Source: Carallia brachiata (taxonomy: Eukaryota; Streptophyta; Magnoliopsida; Malpighiales; Rhizophoraceae). Taken from it: a stretch of DNA of 64,000 nucleotides. Every line of letters begins with the position of its first letter. Within the stretch, counting starts at the first letter, position 1. Of this stretch, positions 12,613-25,300 are shown piece by piece. The stretch is taken from positions 62,001 to 126,000 of the forward strand of contig JADCRB010000104.1 in the NCBI GenBank assembly GCA_021464245.1. Reading direction: 5' to 3'. Below the pieces are notes generated by a model, which did not search any database, was not told the origin of the DNA, and worked only from the letters and a program-made list of their open reading frames with translations. The translations under genes were made by a program, and so were the position numbers.

Positions 12613-12626
12613 ACAAATATATATAG
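12613..12626 (-). promoter_or_regulatory. Candidate TATA box of the PP2-like gene
   Basis: On the minus strand CTCTCTATATATATTTG lies about 70 bases upstream of the chosen ATG (12547), a usual TATA-to-ATG distance for a plant gene with a short leader. Inferred from position and sequence only. Confidence 0.45.
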
Positions 12627-14607
12627 AGAGAGAGCACAGCATACCACAGCACGCAGGAAACGTCAATGTCTGTGTGTATATACAGATTGAAAGGAACCTT
12701 CGTCCATGGTACTCAACTTTGTTTGCGGTTATTATGTCGATTTATTTATGCATCGAGTTGCGTAAAGAGATAAAAATACATAAAAAGCTGACAAGAACGT
12801 TAATTGAATGGCTAAAGACTGAGGTCCCACGATTTCTCCATAAAATACTAACTCAAACACGTTTGTAGAGCACACGATAGATATATATTAATTTTAAAAA
12901 ATATATTAAATTTAAAAAAAATAAAAAATAAATAAATAATCCAGATTATTCCAGCGTACCCACAATATCATGGCGGCATAGTGAATCTCATTTAAAATTA
13001 TGACCGGTTCAAAGTTAACGTAATTATGTTGGCTTTTTTAAAGAGATGCGTTATGTAAGAAATATATTTTAGATTTTAAAATAATATTCACTTAATCTTA
13101 ATTTTTAATTTTATAATTTTAATTTCATATTTTTTAATATAATTATACTAAATAAATAAACAGTGACATTTTCATGATGGCATGACGACAATTTCTCGGG
13201 ACACACCGCGTGGCGATTAGCGTACCAGTACCTCCCAGTGGACGTGCCCTTTGCTTTTCTCTTAACGAATTTCAACGGAAGCAGCAATGAACTCCGTGCA
13301 TGTGATTGCCATATTTAAGCTTGATTCTGTACGTGTCCACTGGTCAGCATATTACTTTTAACTTTTTTTTTGAGAAAAAGAAAAGAAATCAGCTTTTGAT
13401 TTGCAGTTTTGCCCCTTTTATATTTTTCCCCTTCGTAGGACCCTACGTAGTGCGCAACACGTTGCTCCTTATCGTTCAAAGCTTTCGTCTGTTTAACTTT
13501 TGCTTTTTGGAGTGGAGATGTGGAAACAGCAATTTGAAATAAGTAAACAGAAATACTAGTTTGCACTTTTTAGGTAGAATAAAAAAATGTAATTAATGGT
13601 TGAATTAAAAAAAATAAAAATTGAGGATATATTCTATGTTCAATTATGTCTTCCTAACCGACATTCACAGAGTGATCTTCTAAACTAAATTTGGTTGGAG
13701 AAATGAAACATATGCATAAAAAAGGGAATAGCCCTTTTGGAAGTATTTTTGAAAATAATTGTAATTGAATCCTAAAATTTTTACGTATTAAAAAAACCTA
13801 AATACTTAATTTTTTTTCCATATGGGTTCGTTTCTGGACAAATTTTTAACAAATTGTTAGCTATGTGATTTGGCTTAAAGGAGACAGTATAAAAAAAGTA
13901 ATTAATTACATACTAAAAATACAAAAATAACGTCCACATATAGAGTATATATTTATATGTAAGAATAACAAGAAAAATTTAACAAAATATATATGCGGAC
14001 ATATTTTAGGTCTAATCTTTGAATTATATGCTTCCAACATAGCCTCATCCACATATATGGTTATATATATAATTTCATCATAGAGATCATAGCTACGTAA
14101 CTTGAAGAGTTGGACAAAGATTATATGCTCTCAGCGAGTGGTGCCATTTTCCAGAATTAAAGAATGGGGTGAATAGCAAGGATCGGGTAGCTGTATCGAG
14201 TCATACCGAGATAATAACAAAAAGCTTTTTTTTTCAATTTAAATTTTAAATATATTTAATATTATTTTTAATATATTTAATATTATTTTAAATATATTAA
14301 ATATCAGGAACAAAATTTTTTTAAAAAAAATTCAAAAAAAAGAACTTTTTTGAATGACTCGGTTCCACTGTCATGTCGTGGGACTCGAGCCATCCGGAAT
14401 ACCAGTTCGTGTCCTCTAAGCAGACGTTAAATTCAAAGTTTAAGCAGCTGTTAGAAGTCCACACGTAGGGTTAACTGATAAACAATCAAAGAAACAAAAT
14501 GACAGATCTACCTGGAAAAAAGAAAAGAAAGAAAAAGCTAGAGGATTTGCTTATTGTTGCATTTATTGACAAAAAAAAAAAAAAAAGAAGGATGGACCTA
14601 CTAATTG

Positions 14608-14641
<34 letters not shown>

Positions 14642-14647
14642 CCGTCA
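12627..14647. other. Intergenic AT-rich spacer with microsatellites
   Basis: No gene recognised. Contains AT-rich stretches and a (GT)n tract at about 14610-14639 directly before the MITE. Open frames here (for example 13306-13566 on both strands) are overlapping, low-complexity and unlike known proteins. Confidence 0.5.
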
Positions 14648-14657
14648 GTTGTACGTG

Positions 14658-15159
14658 GGGATAAATATTTTTAAGATCCTAAAACTTTAGATTTTTTTAC
14701 GTTTGAGTTCTAAACCTTTTTAACATTTCATTTCAGTTCTAAATCTTTTAATTTTTTACTATATCAGTCCTTTAAATTACGAAAATTAGTCAATCTATTA
14801 ATAAGTGAGTTTAATTTAATAAAAATCATTTAAAAAAACTTAAATACATGAGTTAAATATTTTTTTCATCAACAAAAATATGCATATTAAATATTTTTTT
14901 AATCAAAAAATATACGAATTAAATAGGCAACATGTATATTTTTTTATAAAAAAGACATTCAATTCATATATTTAATCTTTTTTTAAATAATTTTTTGTAA
15001 AGTTAAAATTATTTTTTAATAGATTGATCACTTTTGTTAAACAGAGGGACTAATTTGGTAGAAAATCAAAAAGTTTAGGACTCAAATGAAATGTCAAAAA
15101 GGTTTAGGACTTAAACGTAAAAAAACCTAAAGGTTTAGGACTAAAAAAATCCTTATCCC
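14658..15159. mobile_element. Mutator-like foldback MITE with 10-bp target duplication
   Basis: A 502-bp non-coding element. Both ends start GGGATAA on their outer side (left GGGATAAATATTTTTAAG, right reversed GGGATAAGGATTTTTTTAG), and the similarity continues inward for about 165 bases on each side, with motifs such as TTTTTTTACGTTT and CTAAACCTTTTT. It is bordered by identical GTTGTACGTG at 14648-14657 and 15160-15169. Target duplications of 9-11 bp and long terminal inverted repeats are the mark of Mutator-like (MULE) elements. The interior of about 170 bases is AT-rich with no transposase, so it is non-autonomous. Confidence 0.88.
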
Positions 15160-15473
15160 GTTGTACGTGTGGATATATGGATCGACACCCATCAACTGCT
15201 CAATATACCTTACGGTGAAATGTTCTGAAACTATTCATCCAAAAAAAAAGAAGATATTCTGATACTGCACCAACGAATACAGCCACAGGCATTCTATGAA
15301 TTGTGTTTCTGAAACGTCCACAGTTTTACCACCAGCGGAAATACAACATTAGCCCTGCTACAACGTATGCACATCCAAAATTTTGATTAGAGCGCATCAA
15401 TTCCTGAGCATGAAAACATTGCAAAATGCCATCACAGAAAATGACCGGCAGCCGCAAAGTCTGGCCAAAAACT

Positions 15474-18400
15474 TTAACCCTCAGGATCCGTGAAGTGCAC
15501 TGGGCTATCAAGTTCACCCATGCTTGCTGAAGCAAAAGAATCCAAGGATTCTGCTGTTGAGAGGGAAGAAGCAGTATCGTCAGAATCTGAGACCGTCTCA
15601 TCATGAAGAATAATGTGCTCCTCTTCAATTTCAGATGAGTCTGATCCGGATGTCCCTAAGAGAAGCTTATTGATGGCAGACTTAGCAGTTTCAACAAACC
15701 ATTCGTCCTCAGGCAGCGCACTGCTAAAAAATGCTCAACTTTAGTCGATATAGAGGGCAAGGAGCAGGCAGAAGAGTAAAAACTGTTCAATACAAAGGAA
15801 GAGTCAGTACCTCTGGGGGTCTATCCCTCTTGCCGCAAAGGTCCTAATTGCCCGTGCATTGATAGCTGATGCAATCTGGTGTATATGTCGAGATGGGTAG
15901 CCCGCAAAGCGTGCAATCTCAACGGTGAAGTGCATGTCAAGTATCAACTGCCAAACAAAATTGAACCGAACAAATGACCATAGCAAACAAGTACAGCATG
16001 CCATGAATACTTTAAATATAACAGCAATAAATATGCAACAAATTAAATATAAATCAAATAGAAGGAAAACTTTGTGTGGTGCATGCGTGCACAAGCTATA
16101 GGTTCGAGCTGCTGAACCTAGCTTCTCGAATTGATGGCCAACAATTTACTCCAACTCTCACCCACAAGAAAAAAAAAAGTGCGGGCTATTATAACATAAA
16201 TATGACAAAAGTTCTCCCGAAGCTCAAAATTACCTTCATGTGATCCTAGTAAGTTTCCTCTTGACTGCCATATTTTGTGATTAACATGCCGTCTTTTTCT
16301 TTTTCTTTTTCTTTTCATAATGAATAAGCATTGTTTGAGATAGATAACATGCACCTTTCGGATAAGGCACCATTTCCATCAAGATTGCCCCGGAAAACTT
16401 TGCCAAGAAACCATTCACATTTTGCTCTTTTCCCATACGATATTTAGTAATACCTTTGGGTACATGATGAAATGTCAAATTTCTTGTAATTCAATATAAA
16501 CTAGAGCTTGATCAGTACATAATTTAGTTAGTTGTGTCGGTAATCTGCTACAAAATCCTCATTTTAAAGCATTCGTTACATTCTAATGGTCAGGGCAAAA
16601 TAACTTCTATTGTGGAAATCCAAAGTTACCACCCTCCCAAAAGGCTTAGACCTGGTTTTTACACGAGAAAATGGAAAACAGAAAGCAGGACTTTTGCTAA
16701 AATATATAAACATTCTAATTTGAAGATCTTGAAGAACTTAAAATGGATGTTTCCCAGATTTTGCACATTGTACTTGAAAGATTTTTTTCAAGGTTATCAA
16801 CCCTCAGAAGATGAACAAATTTTCCTTCTTTCCACATTAATCACCCAAAATGATACCCCTACAATTGATCACCTAGCAATCTTGGACATTGTACCAGCCA
16901 CCACCCTTACAAGGGAAGGGAAGCTGTGACCTATAACAGTTATCACGATCATATTAATCCAAAATGCTGAAAATTATATAAATTCCTGATTCCATCTTCT
17001 TCTTCTTTACCAACCCTCAAACACTTAACTCGATCAAGTGCCAATGTCTAGCCATCAGAGCAACTGGATGGGTGGAAAAACTATAAAAATTTCAACCACA
17101 AGTAAATGGGGGAAAATGTTTTTTCATTGACCCGGAAAACATTTTCCGCTTGCCCAATGTTCGTATGCATGCAAACACTTGAAAAACATGTTTAAGCTAA
17201 ACAAAATATTCCATTGGATCGTTATCCTTCTCCACAAGAGACGCATTTTGAAGGACCTGTAAGAGGTCATTTAGGTACTTTTTTAAGGTTTCCAGCTCAT
17301 TTGTATTTGATGGTTACCAGAATAAGTTAAGAAGTGCTCTACAGCTCTTTTGCTTCTTCCTTCTGGAGCTGTTTTTCTGGATGCTTCATAACATTCCAGA
17401 TCTTCTGCAATTGCTTAAGATATCAATCAACATGTTAAATAGTAGAGGATGGTATCACTGATTCATTGACTCAGTTAATACCATTTCCCCGTGGAAAACC
17501 TTACAACACCAACTGATTTGATATATTTAGCACCATATATTGATAGGTGACATAGAAGTTTTATTTTTCCTTTTTTTTTTTTTTGGGTGATAGATTTGGT
17601 GGGACTTGAACCTTGGACCTCTTGGTCTCATGTTCCAACTTTAACTATTTGGCTACAACTCAACTCGCTAAAGAAAGATTGTTCCTAGGAGTTAATATGT
17701 TATGTATGCATAAATGTGGGTTATGACTTATGAGATGCATGCATCCCAACCATCAGTAATCACAGAAGATTTTTGTAAAGAAGAAAAGAAAACAAGAAAG
17801 GTAAACCCATTCTAGACGTGAAAAAATGCATACCTGCTGCAAACCTAATGGCTTGAGCGGAATCGATTCATCATCAAAAACACCCCAGAATTCCTGTTCA
17901 TCAGATAACCACATTACAACAGTCTCCGTTAACCGAGCTAGCAAAATTTTCTGAATTTTCTCTTTCCCAAGTAACACATCTCCGGCCACAGTAGCTAATT
18001 GCTGCAGCTTTGAAAATAATGCCTGCAGTAAGAAGAGTCCTGATAGAATCAATCAACAGTGCTCCAACCAAATGCATTTATGCCCACTTCTCTAAATGGC
18101 TGAATGAGGGAAAAAAGACATTTTCCTCTATCCTCAGTCTTAACCTAGGTTTCTGATAGTGAGTTCAAGTTCAAGCAAGCAAAAGAACAGAAATAAATTG
18201 TTAAATCGGCATTTGACTCAACTAAAGCAGATAACATGAAAAATAGCAAAAGCAGCAGGGATCAAAAACAAGTCCACAGGCTGACAGCTAATTTCATATA
18301 TTTAAGCCCAAATATGCAGAGGGGGCAGAGAAAGAGAGATTATGAAATAACAGCCAAAAAGAACTTTTAAAAAGAAAAATGAGTAGTAGACTAGACCCAT

Positions 18401-21400
18401 ATAAGGAAGAGCATAGAAGTGTTAGAATTTGCTCCTGCATGTTGTCCTAGAGATTACATGAGGTTTTAAGTTAATCTAGCCCATAATAAATTCTGAAGTC
18501 ATGAAAATATAAGATGAGCAGAATCTTAAGATACAACTAAGTATAATATCAGAAAAATGTGGTGGAAAAGTCCAGCAATAGGGAATGAAGAACGAAGGAT
18601 CACCTGAAATGGCAATGAAGGTAGAGGATCAGTGCCCCAGTATAAATCCTCTCCATCACCACTTAAATAAATTTGTGCATTTAGTCGTGTTTTGCCTTCT
18701 CTTGAATAAATAAAGCTCAAAACATACTGCCGACAGAAATGATCCCTAAGCTTGTCAAATGAATGCTGAAGGTGGCGTTTCCAATCCTTCAATTCTGGTG
18801 CAATTGCAAGGGGCACAATATTTTCACTTCTTGATTCCTTAGTTTCATTCTTCAGACCCCAAACTTTTGTGACAGCATGAGGTAATAATTCATCCAGAAT
18901 CGTAAAAGCTATTCCCAAAACTGCAAGCTGTTCCGAATCTGTTTCAGCTCTGAACTGTATGACTTCCTTTTGCTCAGTAAGACTGTCGTCATCAGAAGGT
19001 CCTGGTAGAGATTTAATCAGCGCATCGATATATTTATCAAACAGCTGCGAGATTCTAGATAACACATTTCCTCCAAAATGCAAAATAGCCAGTGGGGTTA
19101 ATTGTGCCAATATATCCTGTAAACATTATTTCGCCCAAATTACATTGAATTCATCATAAAGTCATCAATAGCTCTTGGCAAGCAAATCAATTGGCAAATA
19201 TTTACTCAATAAATTATAGCATAAATAATCAAACATAGAAAAGCATAAGGTTATAGAAGACCATCATGCAGTTGTAGAAACAATCAATAGATGCTGATTT
19301 CAAACAACCATTAGGACACTCTGTTAGGAACTTCTTGGTTCTGGGTTTGAGTTCCATTGACTTCATAACGTATATTTGGCTTTGGCCTCCATAGTACCCC
19401 CGCGGGGGAGGGGGTGGTCGCGAGAGAACAAGAAAAAGGAAACCTCACACAATCAGATCAACTAGCAAATATTTGACCCCCTAGCAATTAAACTTAAATA
19501 TGGGTGATCAATTTCTTAAAGGCCATGTCAAGCAATTAAGGTGGTAGATCCTTATAAGAACACAGGTAAAAACTTTCCAGCAATAATGAAACGGAACGAA
19601 CTTACCTCAATAATGTCGATAAATCTCATCCCACTATCAACAAGCACACTATCTGAAGATGTTGCAAAGACAGATAATGAAGAAAGAGAATGAGGTGAGA
19701 GTAGCAAACTCTCAACATTTTCTGTCATGCTGAGAACTAACCTTCTCGCCCGTCTGAAGTTCAGCTCTAGCACTTCTTCGATGTATGGCCGAAATAGCAC
19801 CAAAAGCAACTTTGACAGTTTAAAACCCTGGGATTCCAACAATGAGCAGTAGCTAAGACTAGCCTGAATACAATTGCTAGCTGCACCTAAAGCAGAAACA
19901 GTCTCCAAAGAGGGTACGTTGTCCTTCACCAATCGCACAAAAGATTCAATTTCCGATTCTGCCCACTGAACAACTCTATTTGTGTACAAAGGATTATCAC
20001 CAAATATTGAACCAGATTCTTTTGTTGCAAGTGAAATCATTGAGAACACAATCTTAGACATAGTTGCTGGAAATGTTTTAGGATATACAACACATGAAGG
20101 AAGGAAAACCTCAATACTCTTGTCAAGGCGAGCTTTATATGATTTCAGTAGTAGTTGATGTGCTAAAGGACCTTTTCCGAGCAAAATTAAACCATTTAAT
20201 GCCTTCTTCAGGTCTAGATTACCAACCAAAGGTTGTAAAGCGATCTCAATCAGCTGATCCTCGAGCATTGATTTTCTCATCATAAAAGCTGATCTGTAAG
20301 AGGATTCCCCAGCTGCAGTATCCCCTGAGCCCTTTAGCTCTGGGCAGTTCTTCTCTTCTGCATCCACGATCTCTAGTGCTTCATCCACTTTGTGTTCAGC
20401 CAATAGAATATCAATATTTTCTAAAAAAGTAGCCTTGGGATCATTAACATCACTTAGCAAGAAATGTTTGGCCTTGTCATCTTCAGGATCTTCCATCGAA
20501 TCATCAATGATTGTACTATCACGATTCCATTCTTCCAATTCACGGCAAACCCCTGTCATCAGATCTTGCACAAGAATCCCTTGTGCAGATATGTGCTTTC
20601 GCAACTCAACCAACTCATGCTCCATTTCGATCAGTTCTTCAGACAGTCTGCAGATATCATAAAAGGAATAACACAGTAGAGCCAATTGGACACAGATAAG
20701 AAATTAGAAAAGCGGTCTAAAATAATTGTTACTCTAGGCTCCAATAACTCAAACAATATGTTACAAAAAATTATTGTGAAGAATCCTTCTTTAGAGTGGT
20801 AAATAATAGCTTGAAAGATATTTCAAGTGCACCAGATGCCTCATTTATATCATGCGAACTGCATATAATTGAATGGCAAAGGCCACAATTACCTAATTAC
20901 TAGGACTATGCTGTATGGAAGCTCTTCCATCCAAATAATGGATGTTCAGTTTGAAATTAATCCTTTGATCCCACACTTGCTAGGGTGGAAATGCATGGAT
21001 CATCTTTTTCCATTTTGCTAAATAGCAAAGCAAATTATCAAACAGCAAACTATTTTCTAGGTCTTCCTTTTCCCTTTATTTCACCTACTGCTGGACTTTA
21101 GTTGCTTTCCTATACTAATGCTTTTCTATTCTAATTGCTTTTCTATACTAATGCTTTTCTGCTTATTTATCTATCTTTATGAAGTTTAAGTTCACCGAAT
21201 AAAAGAATTTCAAATAAGGCAAATCATTTCGATTTCCACCCCCTTCGGATTCTTGTCTCGTGTGTGCGTGTCTGTGAAAAGAAGAGCAGACATAGACAAC
21301 ATGCAATTGGATATATCTAATGGATATAAAACAAAATTAATCCCAAAGACAAAACAGAATTTGGCAGCACAAGCAATAAGATAGTAAAAATTCTGGAGAA

Positions 21401-22838
21401 ACTAAGAGAAACAACATTGGAAGAGACAAAATAGAGACAACTTTCAGAGACCCAGATATAGACATATCTTGAAATCTTGCAAATCATTTATTGAGGGCCT
21501 GCAGATATCTCAGCAGTAAGCTGCAGGCTAATCTAAAAGCAAACTTTTCCAGCCAGTTTTCTGGCTTCAAAGCTTTCTCAATATTCTTTGCTATAATCCA
21601 TAGAAAAACAAAATTACACGTATTGCAAGCCCCACAGACAATATATATATAAAGAGAGGAAACTCTCCTTGGGACTACTAATCATGATAAATTTTTTAAT
21701 AATTGAAGCTCTCTCTTTGCGGTATATTGCACTAATCATTGTCTAATTGACTACGTAATTGATTGGACATACATATCAACGTTAACAAATCTTGAGGCTA
21801 TAAAATGAACAGTAAAAACTATACATCAGCAATAGCAATAGAGTTCAGTTTGATCCTTCTCGTGAAGCAGTAAATGAGAGCATAGGCATTATTTACCTCA
21901 AGAAAGACAAGCACTTAGTCTGCATGTTGCCGCACAGATTTTCGACTGCATCCTTCAAATCCATGAGCTCACAACAAACTTTTCTGATTCCCTATTATGA
22001 AAAGGTACTTTAAATGATTATTAAAAAAAGAAGAAGAAGAAGAAGAAGAAGAAGAAAAGAAAACTGCTAACACGCTAGCAAAGAAATCTTGTGAGACTGT
22101 TATGAAGTGCAAAAGTTAAAACTAAAGCAGAGGGACAGGAGGAGACACTGAGACTAAGGGCAGACACGGTTCTCCATTTGAAAGCAAGCATGCATTGTCA
22201 TCAGATTCACCCTCTAATTGACCTCCACAACAGACAAAAGGATCTCCACATGGTGTGAGAAAATTGTGGCAAAAAAAAAAAAAAACAAAGAGCTCTGATG
22301 CAAAATTGATGGATAGGGCAGGGCAGCTAGGAAGAAAGGAAGGATTTAAGGTGCAGTGAATGAATGAATCTAAGGCTGGCGGCCTAGGGTACAGAATTGA
22401 AAAGTTTGATTTAATTTGAGGGTTTAAAGTATAGAGTTAAGAACTGGACAGAATGAGGAATGCAAAGAGGAAGAAACGAAATGGAAAGAAACTACTATTA
22501 GTAAGTGAGAGTAGAGTAGAGTAGAACGAACACGAATGAATTACAAACAAAGAGCATCATTCAGAGCAGTAGAAGCACCTTTTCTACCTAGAAGCTTAGA
22601 ACAACAACAACAACAACAACTAAGAACTAGGTTAATTTCTTTGATTCAATGAATGCAGAATGAAAGAAAACAGCATTAATATGATTAAAAGAAGCCTTTT
22701 TTTTTTAACCTTTTCAAGGTGGGATTGGAAGAGGGAATCGATCTTTGACTGAGGGGTAATGGTCTCTATGGATGGGAAGTCTTTCTTCTTCGCTGCTGCT
22801 CTCCATTTCCACTCCCACCGCTTTTCCCACCCACTCAC
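15474..22838 (-). CDS. EXO84C: Exocyst complex subunit EXO84C, 7 coding exons
   Basis: Coding exons (minus): 22838-22710, 21991-21897, 20647-19606, 19116-18604, 18022-17834, 15947-15811, 15720-15474, joining in frame to about 783 residues. Landmarks are [21 protein letters not shown] at the N-terminus, [21 protein letters not shown], the helical VPS51/EXO84-like N-terminal region, [36 protein letters not shown], and an acidic Ser-rich C-terminus ending near [10 protein letters not shown]. The family tethers secretory vesicles to the plasma membrane as part of the octameric exocyst; EXO84C has also been linked to autophagy-type traffic. Oddity: the ATG expected from homologues (22806, encoding MESSSEEE) is out of frame by one base with the rest of exon 1, and only an upstream ATG at 22838 ([12 protein letters not shown]) reads through; see findings. 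Introns hold SINE-like debris but no gene. Confidence 0.93.
17565..17690 (-). mobile_element. tRNA-derived SINE-like sequence in an EXO84C intron
   Basis: On the minus strand a box A-like stretch (GTTGTAGCCAAATAGTTAA) is followed about 35 bases later by a box B-like AGGTTCAAGTCCC, then CACCAAATC and, further on, an A-rich tail (plus-strand poly-T 17569-17583). This is the order of a tRNA-related SINE head with tail. I cannot name the family. It lies in the intron between coding exons 5 and 6. Confidence 0.5.
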
Positions 22839-22965
22839 TCACTCACTCACTCGCTGCTGCTGCTGCTGCTGCGAGTGCCACTGATGTCTCTTCTTCTGCT
22901 CCTTCTCCTTCTTCGGAATGTATCGAAAGCTGTGGAGCGGAGTCGAGTCCACCGTTATTGTTTAT
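22800..22965 (-). promoter_or_regulatory. EXO84C leader region with CTCA and GCT microsatellites
   Basis: Upstream of the ATG candidates the plus strand shows (CACT)n at about 22830-22850 followed by (GCT)n at about 22851-22871, then a Ser/Ala-coding-like frame that is only a shadow. Simple pyrimidine or GA repeats of this kind are common in plant 5' leaders. The upstream ATG at 22838 falls inside the CACT repeat tract. Confidence 0.45.
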
Positions 22966-22967
22966 CT

Positions 22968-24317
22968 AATTCGTTTGGAAATTGTCTCAGTTTTTTGTTT
23001 TTGTTTTTTCATTTTTTATTTTTTATTTTTACTGTTTGCTGAATTTTTGTATTTATTATTGTCAATTTTTTTTAATAAGAATAAAATAGATAGAAAATAG
23101 ATAGTGAGAGAAATAGTAAAAAGAGTATAAATATAGAGAAAAAAATAAGAGAGAAAGAGAGTAGAGAGAGAATGATTACAGAAAGAAAAAGGAGAGAGAA
23201 AGAAAATGAGTAGAGAGAATAACAGAAAAAGAAAGAATTGAGAGAGAATGAGTAAACAGAATATAAGAGAGAGAAAAATGAGAGAGAGAGGGTATAGAGA
23301 GAATGAGTAGAGAAAATGACAGAGAGAGAGAAAAGAGAGAGAGGGTAAAGAAAGATCGAGTAAAGAGAATGATAGCGAGAGAAAAATGAGAGAGAGGGTA
23401 GAGAGAATGATAAAACAAAAAAAAAGAGAGAAAGTCTGGGTAGAGAGAGAATGAATAGAGAGAGAGAAAAATGAGAGAGAAAGGGTAGAGAGATAATAGT
23501 GGAATGAGAAAAAGGAGAGACAATGTGAGTAGACAGAACGGAGAGAGAATCTTGGTAGACAGAGAATGGTAGAGAGAAGAGAGAGAGAGAGAGAGAGAGG
23601 GGTAGAGAGAGAACGAGCAGAGAGAATGATAGAGTAAGAAAAAGAAGAAAGAATGGTAGAGAGAGAAAAATGAGAGAGAGCAGGTATAGAGAGAATAAGT
23701 AGAGAGAATGGTTGAGTGAGAAAGAGGAGAGAGAGCCAGAGAGTGGGTAGAAGGAGAATTAGTAGAGAGAATGGTAGAAAGAGAAAAAGAAGAAAGAGGG
23801 TAGAGAAAGAATGAGTAGAGAGAGAAAATAGAGAGAGAGAGGGTAGCGAGAGAATGGTAAAGATAGAAAAAGGGGAGAGAGAGTAGAGAGAGAATGATAG
23901 AAATAGAAAAATGAGAGAGAGGGTAGAGAGAGAATAAGTAGAGAGAACAAATAGAGAGAGAAGGTAAAGATAGAAAAGGGAGAGAGAGGGTAGAGAGAGT
24001 GGAGAGAGAAAGAGTAGTGAGAGAAAAAAATATAGAGGGATAGAGAGAGGGGATGAGTAAATAGAGATATGGTAAAGAATGTGGATAAAGAAAGAAAATG
24101 TTGTAAGAGAAAGTACAGAAAAAAAAAGTAAAAAATAAAATCGGAAAGTTAGTTTTTATTATTTTCCCAATTTGTTTTTTTTCTTTGCAAAACACTTTTA
24201 ACTTTTCAACAAAAAATAGAAAACAAAATCAATATCAAACATATTTTCTGTTTTTTTTTTGTGAAAAATAAATAGAAAACAGAAAACAAAAAACCAAATC
24301 CATTCCAAACGGACCCT
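22968..24317. mobile_element. hAT-like element ends around a 1-kb GA-rich minisatellite
   Basis: The left end has CGTTTGGAAATTGTCTCAG followed by T-rich sequence and TTTACTGTTTGCTGAATTTTTG. The right end, reversed, reads CTAAGGGTCCGTTTGGAA then T-rich TTGTTTTCTGTTTTC. Ends of the type AAGGG(C/T)CCGTTTGG followed by TTTTCTGTTTT are common in plant hAT-like MITEs, and a matching left end occurs at 63876 in this window. Between them, 23090-24135 is almost pure purine plus T on the plus strand: degenerate units of roughly 50 bases such as GGTAGAGAGAGAATGAGTAG and GAGAAAAATGAGAGAGAG, repeated about 20 times. No transposase. Target duplication not certain. It lies in the shared upstream region of EXO84C and RABF2. 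Confidence 0.6.
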
Positions 24318-24853
24318 TAGTTTTTCTTTTTCTGTTTACTTTGTTATTAATAATTGTAAATTTCAAAACCTTCGTCCCAAAAAAAAAAAAATAATAATAA
24401 TAATATATTTTGCAAAATCTACTACTATAAGAAAATTTGTAGTTTTTGAATAAATAAATAAATAAACCAAAATTCAAATAAATCTTAACTAAAAAGGCCT
24501 ATTAGCAGTGTTATATCTAATAATTTTTTTTTTCTTATAACAAAATCTCAGGTGGACAATTTCTATGGTACATAGACTTCCTTCAATCAGCATTATAAAA
24601 AGTGTTTTTTTTATAAAATAAAAGGTAAAACTTTCATTTTAATAGATAGGTATTAGCATAAATTCTAAATCTCAAATCTGAATTTTATATTTAAAATCAC
24701 AAATATAAAAATAATTTAATAAATATTATTAAAAAAATTTTATAATCATAATAAACAAGGTACAAAGACTTTCTTTGTACTCCTAACTTTTTTGCTTATA
24801 AGAAAATAAGATTGTGGTAAAATATTGTACCCAATCAATTAGACAAAAATTGA

Positions 24854-24884
<31 letters not shown>

Positions 24885-25300
24885 CTATCGTGTGCACTAG
24901 AAAATTCAACAAATTTTACATTTACTTATCAAACAGTGTCATAATTTAATTTTATATTTAATAATTTATATTTTTCTAAAAAATTGAACACATAAATAAA
25001 AATGTATATGTACCTTACGGTTACGGGGGGAAGTCTTTTAATATTTTTTTCTATATCTTCTCAAATTAAAAAAGAAAAGAAAAGAAAAGAAAAAAGGCAG
25101 CATTTTCCAAATAAGAAATTGAAATGGAATAACAATCGCATCGGAGGAGGGGCTGACTGACTGCTTCGTTGTTTTTTCTTTTTCTTCTAGAAAAGGATTG
25201 TAATAAAAGTCAGTCATAAATTTAATTGATATAATAATAATAAATAAATAAATAAATAAAGAAATATAAATAAGAAGAAGAGAACGAGGAGGAGGGAACA
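24318..25300. other. AT-rich upstream region of RABF2
   Basis: No gene seen. (TTA)n at about 24857-24880, AATA repeats near 25240-25260 and runs of A/T. The last part probably grades into the RABF2 promoter and leader, which shows CT and CTTT repeats at 25358-25375 and 25503-25537. Confidence 0.45.

Noticed and set aside
16095..16130. tRNA-like hairpin TAGGTTCGAGCTGCTGAACCTA
   Set aside because: A simple palindrome; no cloverleaf, acceptor stem or box A found.
19330..19440. tRNA/SINE-like box B (GGGTTTGAGTTCC) in an EXO84C intron
   Set aside because: Only one box is visible; no box A or tail could be placed.
22772..22969. Ser/Ala-rich plus-strand frame opposite EXO84C exon 1
   Set aside because: Shadow of the CACT and GCT microsatellites in the EXO84C leader.
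23176..24195. A 339-codon Ser/Leu-rich minus-strand open frame
   Set aside because: It is the reverse reading of the GA-rich minisatellite; periodic Leu-Ser-Pro composition follows the DNA repeat and there is no family resemblance.
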